From assembly GCA_965364515.1 (NCBI GenBank), contig CBDTXZ010000197.1, forward strand, positions 1 through 5,485: a DNA stretch of 5,485 nt, written 5' to 3'. The DNA comes from JAHEDH01 sp965364515. Lineage in GTDB: Bacteria; Actinomycetota; Acidimicrobiia; Spongiisociales; ZC4RG35. Every line of letters begins with the position of its first letter. Position 1 is the first letter of the stretch. The notes under the pieces are model-generated. The model was not told the DNA's origin and did no database searches. It saw only the letters and a list, made by a program, of their open reading frames with translations. Below, piece by piece: positions 1 through 5,485 of the stretch. A program made the translations under genes and the position numbers.

Positions 1-3000
1 CGGACCCTCAGGCGGCGGTGGTGTCGCGGAACCCGTACAAGGGCCTTCGTCCGTTCAGCGAATCGGATGCGCCGGACTTCTTCGGCCGGCAGTCGCTCGT
101 CGATGAACTCGTCCGGTTCGTCGAGGACCATCGTCTCATGGCGGTGGTCGGTGCCTCGGGCTCGGGCAAGAGCAGCGTGGTCAATGCCGGACTCGTTCCC
201 GCACTGCGAGCTGGTGCGGTTCCCGGGTCTGAGCGATGGCTGATCACATCGTTCTACCCAGGAGTGGATCCGTTCGGTGCATTCACCGAGGCGCTGCAGG
301 CGGTGGCCATCGACCGTGTCCCTGACCTCCGCAGCTCCGGCGACGCGCTCGCCTCGTCGCTCGGTCGGTTCGTGCCCGCCGGCGACGTCCTCGTCGTGAT
401 CGACCAGTTCGAGGAGTTGTTCACGCTGGTCGATTCCGATGATGTCCGGGATCGATTCCTCGACCTGCTCTCGTCCCTCGTCGACGAAACGTCGCGGGTC
501 CGTCTGGTGCTCACCTTGCGTGCCGACCATCTGGGGTCCGCGCTCGAGCATGGACGCTTCGGAGCCTTCTTGCGAAGCGCCGCCGTTGGGCTCACGGCTC
601 CGGCGCCCGATGAGCTCGCCCGGGCGATCACGAGTCCCGCCCGCAACGTGGGTGTCGATGTGGCTCCGGAGCTCGTCGCCGATCTGGTCGGAGACGTGGT
701 CGGGCAACCGGGTGGATTGCCACTCATGGAGTATGCCCTCATGCGGCTCTTCGAGGAGCGGCAGGGATCACGGTTGGAGGCCGGCGATTACCGCAGCGTC
801 GGTGGTCTGGGCGAGGCCCTAGCGGGATGGGCAGAGGAACTGTTCTCTTCGCTCGACCAGAAGGCCCGAGAGGCCTGCCGTTCCCTGTTGCTCGACCTGG
901 TGTCGGTCGACGAGGAAGGGGACGTCACCCGACGTCGCGTCCCGATCCCCGAGTTGTATTCCCTCGGGCTGCACAGGGAGACCATCGACGGCGTCCTGCA
1001 GCGGTTCGAGGACTTCCGGCTCCTCAGCACCGATCACGATCCGGAATCGCGGACCCCGACCGTCGAGATCGCACACGAGGCCCTGCTGGAGCGATGGCAA
1101 CGGCTCCGAGGCTGGATCGACGAACGCCGTGACGCATTGGGTGTTCAGCGCACATTCCGACGGGTCGTTTCCGAATGGGAGGCTGCGAATCGGGACCCCG
1201 ACTACCTCCTCAGCGGTGGGCGCCTCCAGCATTTCGAATCGTGGGCCCATTCGACCGACCTGCCCCTCACCGATCGGGAATCCGCGTATCTCGAGTCGAG
1301 CCGCGCACTGGAGCAGGAACGAACCGCAGTTCGTCGGCGGACTCGGCGGTTGGTGTTTGTGGGGCTGGCGACGATCACCCTGATTGCCGTGGCGTTCGGC
1401 ATCGCAGCGCTGCTGCAGCGCGGTCGGGCGATCGAAGAGCAGCGGGCGGCCGAGCAGCAGACGGCCGTGGCTCTCGAGGAAGCCGCTCGAGCCGATGAGC
1501 AGGCACGGCTGGCGTCGATGGCAGAGGCCGAGGCCGATGCGGAGCGGGATCGGGCGAGCGCCCAGGAGCTGGTTGCCCGGGCTCGAGGCCTGGCAGGGGC
1601 TGCGATGACCAATCTCGACGACGATCCGGAGCTCGCTCTGCTGCTGGCGATCGAGGCGGTGGAGGTCACCGGAGACGAGGTCCTTCGCGAGGCGGAGGAG
1701 GCGCTGCACGCCGCGGTCAACACCAGCCGGCTGGTCTTCACGGTGCCGGTCGAACAGTGGGACCGCACCGTCGTGTACGACCCGAGCGGCGACTTCTTCT
1801 ATACCGGTGGACACATCTCGGGTGAGATCATCGATGTGGCTGCCCGCCGGTCGGTCTCACCCATCACCATCGAGACCGAGACCGGAGCCGCCCTCTCCAA
1901 CATCGCCAAGCTGGCAATCGCCGGTGCGGACGATGAACTGCTCGTGGTGAGCCACTACTCGCCGGGGATGATCACCGTGCTCGATAGGGAGACACTCGAA
2001 CCGCTGTTCATCCTCGAGGGTCACGAGGTGTGGGTGACCGACCTGGCGGTGAGCGGCGACGGTTCGATCCTCGCCTCGTCCGATCCCTATCAGGGCAGCG
2101 TCTTGGTGTGGGATCTGGAGAGCCGGGAGCGGATCGCCGAGTTCGAGTGCGATCCGTCCCAGTGCGGCGGGGTGGCCATCTCTGCCGACGGTGCGCTGGT
2201 TGCCGCCGGGGGGAGGGTCTGGGACGTAGCGTCGGGCGAGACGGTGCACACCAGTCTGGTCGAAGGCGTGTCACGGGACGTCGAGTTGGTGGGGGACCGC
2301 CTCTTCGTCGCTTCGGATTCCTTCGTCCACTTGATCGACCTGGTCTCAGGTGAGACCGTGGCCGTCTATGCCGGTCATTCGGCCGAGGTTGCCGCCCTGG
2401 ACGTCAGCCCTGATGGGGCATGGCTGGCCAGCGGCGGGATCGACGGTCGCATCTTCGTGTGGGACGCCACCGGCGAGAACTCCGCCCCGGTCCTCGAACT
2501 CCCCGCCGAACAGGGGACCGTTTGGGACGTGACGTTCTCACCGGACGGCCGATGGCTCACCAGCACCTCGGGGCGCCAGCAACTGGACATGGACCTCGTC
2601 TACACCTGGCCCAGAGACTGGCAGGTGCGCACGTGGGACGTCTCGGCCGCCGGGAGGGGTGAACTGGTCTCGGTCGCCGGGCGAGACGCCCAGTTGGCGT
2701 TCCTCCCAACCGCCGACCGCGTGGTCTTTGCAGATGCGACCTCCGGTGCCGGCATCTGGAGTGTCCAGACTGCTGCGATGGAGGTCGAGTTCGCGACCCC
2801 GCCGGATGCTCCGGTCGATGCGATTGCCGTGTCACCAGATGGGCGCACCGTCGCGCTCGCAGGCGTCCAGGATGGAGGCGGATGGGCGGCCGTGTTCGAC
2901 GCCGTCACCGGCCGGATGATCGAAGAGCTCCTTGCTTCGAGATCGGATACGCTTCCACAAGCCCTGGCGTTCAGCCCGGACGGCAGCCGCCTGGCGCTCG

Positions 3001-5485
3001 TCGCCACCGGGTTCGCAGCGGTCTGGGATACGGCCACCTGGGAGATCGAGACCGACCTGTCGGCTCTGTCTCCCGCCTTCGAATACTCGTCGGTGGCGTT
3101 TCTTCCCGACTCCAGCCATCTACTCACCCAGTTCCTGCCGTTCACGGAGTGGGGATGGCCGTCCATGCACCTGTGGGATCTCGAGGGCGGAGAGATCAGA
3201 AGCGAACTGGCTCACGTCCCCCGTGCCGGTCGCGGGGACGTGGCCTTCAGCCCCGACGGCCGGCTCTTGGCCAGCGCCGGTATCGGCCGTCCACAGCTCA
3301 CCGATCCCTTCACGGGCCGGGTGCTCACCCGGCTCGACGGAGCCCCGCCCCATGCCGTCTCTGTGGCGTTCTCGGCAGACGCTGACCGCGTGGCGACCGG
3401 GGAGGCAGATGGAAGTGTCCGTCTCTGGGACCGGGCCACAGGGGAGGAGACGCTGGTGCTCGAAGGGCACGACGCGATGGTGGTCGACGTCGCCTTCAGT
3501 CCGAACGGCAGCAGGCTCGCGTCGGTCGACATCGACGGCGTCTCCAAGGTGTGGACGCTCGACGTCGACGAACTGCTCGAGATCGCCAGGGAGAGGGTCG
3601 AACGTGAGCTCACCGCAGTCGAGTGCCGTGTTTACGTGGTGGTCGACTGTCCGCCTGCTCCGGGACCGGAGCGGCTGATACCGGCCTCGGGCGAATGGGA
3701 TGCTCCCTTCGGCATCGAGGCGGCTGTCTGGGATTCGGCAGTCGACGGCGGGAGCTGGACCGAGGCTGGGACGCTGGCGCACGACTGCGACCAGGTGTTC
3801 CTGTCCGATCAGCGGAGGCTGCTGCTGTTCAACGGCGGAATGACGGGAGCGTCGTGGGCATTCGACTTCGAAACCACGGAATGGAGCGAGATCACGTCGA
3901 TGCCGGGAGTGGCCGACCCGACCCTTCCCTCCGACGCCGAGCCACCCGTCGCCTCGGTGGGCGCCCTCGTGTCCGTGCCCGATCGGGGTGAGGTGTTGGC
4001 GACCCGCATCGAGGACGGCGCCACGCTGGCCTACTCAGTGGCCTCGGATGATTGGTCCCAGGTGGCTCCAATCGAGGAGGCGTTCGCAGAACGCTACGGA
4101 ATGGGTGCGGCATACGACTCCGAGTCCAACGTCGTGGTGCTGTTCGGAGGGGCGCACTGGGGTCGAACGGACGAGGGCAAACACGTCGGGCTCGCAGACA
4201 CGTGGATCTTCGACGTCGAATCGTCGACATGGACGGACGTGACACCGACCGTCTCGCCACCGGCACGCATCGGCCCGACCTTCGTCTACGACGCGGATGC
4301 CGACCGGATCGTCATGTTCGGCGGTCACACCAGGCTCAGCGGTGATGTACTCGGCGACACCTGGGTCTACGACGCAGACGCCAACACGTGGACGGAGATC
4401 GAGTCGGCGCTGTCACCGCCTGCGCGTTCGGGTCACGTCGGCTGGTACGACCGGGCCGCAGGGTCGACGTTCGTGTTCGGTGGAGGAGGCGAATGGTCGT
4501 CGTGGCCGCCCCTGCCGTGGACGGCGCTCGGGGGAGAGGAGCTGTGGGGGTTCGACTCCGGGACCGAGACCTGGACCCTCTACCGGTCCGACCCCAACCC
4601 GGGCTACCTCCTCCCCGGCGGTGTCTTCTACGACGAGGCGTCTTCGTCGGCATGGCTTCTGGGCGGCGAGGTCTACGACGGGGATCGGCGCTTCCAAGGA
4701 GAGACGTCCGGCATCTGGATGTACAGCCACGATGGGAGCGCCTCCTCGGTGGTCGAATGGCCGGAAGCCGGCGAGGGCGAGATGGAGGGACTCGAGGGCC
4801 TCGACGTCACCGTGGAAGAGACCAGCGTCTTCATGTGGGTCAATTCGCCGGGCGACGAGATCGTGTTCGACATCGTGGTCGAGAACCAGACCGTCAACCC
4901 ACTGTCCGGGTTCTCTGTGACGTTCGACGGGGAGTCGGTGGTCGAGAACCTGACATTGGACGGAAGCGGCTCGTGGACCGGGCAGTACGTCTATACCGCC
5001 AGTGAAGACGATTTCGCCGGACTGCGGTTCGACGAGATGCTCGAAGTCACTGTTGGCGCCGTTCAGGCTTGGGGAACGGATGCCAACCTGGGCAACGTGT
5101 TCGGCAAAGCCGACGCAATGCTGACGGCGTACCGGGTGCGAGCGTGTCCAGAGCCAAACGACGATGGTTCCTTCCATGTCGGCCCCTACATGGAACCGCG
5201 CCTGTGTTCCTTCACGCCCGAGCTCGGGACCTCCTGGACGGTGGCATCGACGGAATCGAGGCTGCCGGCAGGCTTGCCGACCGTACGCGACGGCGTCCCT
5301 GGCAACTGGTGCAACGGCGCAGTCAATCAAACCACCGGCAGTGTGGACATCGAGAGAATTGCGTTCTTCCCCGAGGACGGGGTCTGTCTGGGAGGTGGCG
5401 AGAATGGGGCCACCATTCCGGTGAGGAACTCCGACACCTTCTACCTCTACCTCTGGTGGGGCACCTCGATCGACGTGGCGCCATG
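1..5485 (+). CDS. Giant membrane-anchored nSTAND1 NTPase with WD40, Kelch and Ig-like domains (partial at both ends)
   Basis: The frame starting at base 3 is open for 1,827 codons to the window end; I read every line and found no in-frame stop. Domain order by local residue: nSTAND1 P-loop NTPase (10-440), transmembrane helix (450-471), coiled coil (472-532), helical linker (540-578), about fourteen WD40-like blades (579-1192), Cys-containing tail (1201-1220), Kelch propeller (1230-1594), Ig-like sandwich (1600-1712), Cys-containing C-terminal region (1713 on). The NTPase-TM-WD40 part matches a known actinobacterial STAND type, in which ATP-driven switching is thought to pass a sensor signal to an effector. 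The Kelch/Ig extension is unusual. The start is not in view: GTG codons at 18 and 21 precede the conserved NPYKGL entry, but relatives carry another domain upstream. The effector, and hence output and target, is unknown. Family call is confident; biological role is not. Confidence 0.95.
30..1320 (+). other. nSTAND1-type P-loop NTPase domain with winged-helix arm
   Basis: Visible motifs, in order: family entry NPYKGLRPF then DFFGR (local residues 10-31); Walker A GASGSGKSS (50-58, bases 150-176); Walker B VLVVIDQFEELF with the acidic DQFEE core (129-140, bases 387-422); sensor strand LTLRADH (170-176), whose Arg is placed like the sensor arginine of STAND ATPases; GxP-type motif GQPGGLPLMEYAL (234-246); and VEIAHEALLERW (354-365), the winged-helix His motif comparable to MHD in NLR-type proteins. 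All key residues are present, so an ATP-binding and switching domain is expected. The only departure I note is RADH where RADF or RADY is more usual. Only one cysteine (residue 292) occurs here, as expected for a cytoplasmic part. Nucleotide-controlled oligomerisation is known for STAND proteins and is inferred here. Confidence 0.92.
1329..1415 (+). other. Transmembrane helix with Arg-rich cytoplasmic flank
   Basis: An Arg cluster (VRRRTRR, local residues 443-449) is followed by about 22 uninterrupted hydrophobic or small residues starting LVFVGLATITLIAV (450-471) and then QRGR. The heavier positive charge on the N-terminal side predicts the NTPase inside and everything downstream outside the cytoplasmic membrane. 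A single helix at this place is normal for the TM-containing nSTAND1-WD40 proteins. I see no second helix in the remaining 1,356 residues of the window. Confidence 0.85.
1416..1736 (+). other. Coiled-coil stalk and helical linker
   Basis: After the membrane helix come about 60 residues dominated by Ala, Glu, Arg and Gln (RAIEEQRAAEQQ through AEADAERDRASAQ), with no Gly or Pro break after the first few residues, as expected for a continuous amphipathic helix or coiled coil. It ends in ELVARARGLAGAA. Then comes DDPELALLLAIEAV (local residues 540-553) and EAEEALHAAV (about 564-573), a linker that characteristically joins the membrane stalk to the WD40 part in this family. The stalk could hold the propellers away from the membrane and mediate dimerisation; this is inferred from composition. 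Confidence 0.75.
1737..2675 (+). other. First WD40-type beta-propeller (about seven blades)
   Basis: Repeating strand patterns of the form GH...V..L..S.DG..LAS......V.VWD are seen. The clearest blades begin at EGHEVWVTDLAVSGDG (about 2010, ending VWDLES at 2109) and AGHSAEVAALDVSPDG (about 2364, ending VWDATG at 2460). A third blade carries TFSPDGRW and ends TWDVS at 2634. A shortened one ends RVWDVASG at 2220. The first two blades (about 1737-2009) are degenerate, recognisable mainly by spacing and by YDPSGDFFYTGG. A cysteine pair (local 716 and 721, CDPSQC) sits in blade four. The seventh blade has an extra loop rich in Trp and Asp before its WD dipeptide. WD40 propellers are binding platforms; the ligand is not predictable. 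Blade borders are approximate. Confidence 0.8.
2676..3578 (+). other. Second WD40-type beta-propeller (about seven blades)
   Basis: Five blades carry the SPDG-type turn: IAVSPDGRTVAL (about 2823), LAFSPDGSRLAL (about 2967), VAFSPDGRLLAS (about 3240), VAFSADADRVAT (about 3363) and VAFSPNGSRLAS (about 3492). WD or related dipeptides occur at 3024, 3174, 3426 and 3552 (VWT). The last two blades are the most canonical, with the GH of EGHDAMVVDV joining them. Blade eleven contains a Trp-rich insertion (FTEWGWPS). Together with the preceding region this gives about fourteen blades, which fits two closed seven-bladed rings better than one ring; that split is my inference. Confidence 0.82.
3600..3660 (+). 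other. Conserved WD40-STAND tail with a Cys pair, read through into the Kelch region
   Basis: The residues ERELTAVECRVYVVVDCPPA (local 1200-1219) resemble the tail that follows the last WD40 blade in many actinobacterial nSTAND1-WD40 proteins, as I recall them: an LTxxECxxY stretch and a final CP close to the stop codon. Cysteines 1208 and 1216 fit a conserved disulfide outside the membrane. In this gene no stop follows and the frame continues for at least 609 more codons, so this marks the fusion junction. Confidence 0.6.
3690..4784 (+). other. Kelch-type beta-propeller (about six repeats)
   Basis: Kelch hallmarks recur: a hydrophobic strand ending in a double glycine, then about 15-25 residues, then W.YD or W.FD, then W. 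Double-glycine strands are FNGG (about 3828), LFGG (4140), MFGG (4314), VFGGGG (4473) and LLGG (4656). Matching second strands are SWAFDFETTEWSEI, DTWIFDVESSTWTDV, DTWVYDADANTWTEI and LWGFDSGTETWTLY. Two repeats open with nearly the same SPPAR(I/S)G turn (4254 and 4413), a common Kelch inter-blade signature. One repeat between about 3906 and 4080 has lost the double glycine but keeps the final W. Bacterial Kelch propellers are usually secreted or surface-exposed binding domains, which suits the predicted outside location. Six repeats is my count; one end repeat may be incomplete. Confidence 0.85.
4800..5138 (+). other. Ig-like beta-sandwich, DUF11/DUF7507-like
   Basis: About 113 residues after an acidic Gly/Glu linker (EAGEGEMEGLEG). 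The pattern is alternating beta strands: LDVTVEETSVFM, then EIVFDIVVENQT, SGFSVTFDG, then LTLDGSGSWTGQYVYTASEDD and a closing LEVTVGAVQAWGTD. The order 'V.NQT...LSG..V', a glycine-flanked 'G.W.G.Y.YT..EDD' and a final V.V.A resembles the surface-protein repeats of the DUF11/DUF7507 type, usually found in extracellular stalks and adhesins. The match is by pattern only; fold class (beta-sandwich) is more certain than the family name. Confidence 0.55.
5139..5485 (+). other. Unrecognised Cys-containing C-terminal region (continues past the window)
   Basis: About 115 residues without a family I can name. Four cysteines (local 1715, 1735, 1770, 1795, at bases 5145, 5205, 5310 and 5385) are spaced 20, 35 and 25 residues apart, a density far above the cytoplasmic part and suggestive of two disulfides. 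The stretch is rich in Gly, Thr, Pro and aromatic residues, with a strand-like FYLYLWW near the end (5442-5459). It may be a second beta-sandwich or a small ligand-binding module. The frame is still open at the last base, so its length, any cell-wall anchor and the stop codon are unknown. Confidence 0.5.

Noticed and set aside
18..23. Tandem GTG codons as the start of the NTPase gene
   Set aside because: A purine/G-rich AGGCGG lies just upstream, but spacing is poor and relatives have a domain before NPYKGL. The frame is open back to the window edge, so there is no reason to prefer this start.
1416..1600. Low-complexity Ala/Glu/Arg region as a possible sequencing or frameshift artefact
   Set aside because: The frame remains open and is flanked on both sides by family-typical motifs; this composition is normal for the coiled-coil stalk.
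819..1814. Minus-strand open frame of 331 codons opposite the NTPase/TM region
   Set aside because: It is antisense to clearly conserved NTPase motifs; its translation shows no recognisable domain. Long antisense frames are expected in high-GC DNA.
3586..3606. Possible ribosome binding site (AGGGAGAGGG) followed by a GTG at 3604, suggesting a separate Kelch gene
   Set aside because: That GTG is out of frame with the Kelch region. In-frame GTG codons at 3636 and 3639 lie too far from it, and no stop codon ends the WD40 part, so a fused single gene is the simpler reading.
2932..3678. Plus-strand open frame of 248 codons in another phase across the second WD40 ring
   Set aside because: It overlaps recognisable WD40 blades in the main frame and its own product is Arg/Ser/Pro-rich without domain features.
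4251..4430. Similar sequence around the two SPPAR motifs as a DNA repeat
   Set aside because: The similarity is at protein level between successive Kelch blades; the DNA is not a near-identical direct repeat.
4413..5330. Minus-strand open frame of 305 codons opposite the Kelch and Ig-like region
   Set aside because: Antisense to well-formed Kelch repeats; the product has no recognisable motif, so it is a by-product of G+C-rich third positions.

Overview
The whole window lies inside one very long plus-strand gene. Reading from base 3 there are 1,827 consecutive sense codons with no stop, and the gene is open at both window edges, so its true start and stop are outside. G+C is high (visibly around two-thirds), with strong G/C preference at third codon positions. 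The WD40-type STAND protein style suggests a high-GC actinobacterium, possibly Acidimicrobiia or a related uncultured lineage. That placement is an inference from style, not from a marker gene.

Layout in order: (1) nSTAND1-type P-loop NTPase with its helical/winged-helix arm (about 30-1320); (2) an Arg-rich stop-transfer signal and one transmembrane helix (1350-1415); (3) an Ala/Glu/Arg-rich coiled coil and a family-typical helical linker (1416-1736); (4) about fourteen WD40-like blades, enough for two seven-bladed propellers (1737-3578); (5) a short Cys-containing tail that in related proteins normally ends the polypeptide (3600-3660); (6) instead of stopping, the frame continues into a Kelch-type propeller of about six repeats (3690-4784); (7) an Ig-like beta-sandwich resembling DUF11/DUF7507-type modules (4800-5138); (8) an unrecognised region with four cysteines that runs off the window (5139-5485).

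Working model (inference): a membrane-anchored signalling ATPase. The NTPase is in the cytoplasm, and a large outside part made of propellers and a beta-sandwich senses a ligand or surface. The positive-inside charge pattern and the concentration of cysteines after the membrane helix both fit this. The usual N-terminal partner of such NTPases (for example a SARP/BTAD-type transcriptional activator, a cyclase or another effector domain) would lie upstream and cannot be seen. No RNA gene, mobile element, CRISPR array, promoter or terminator is supported anywhere in the window; there is no intergenic DNA.
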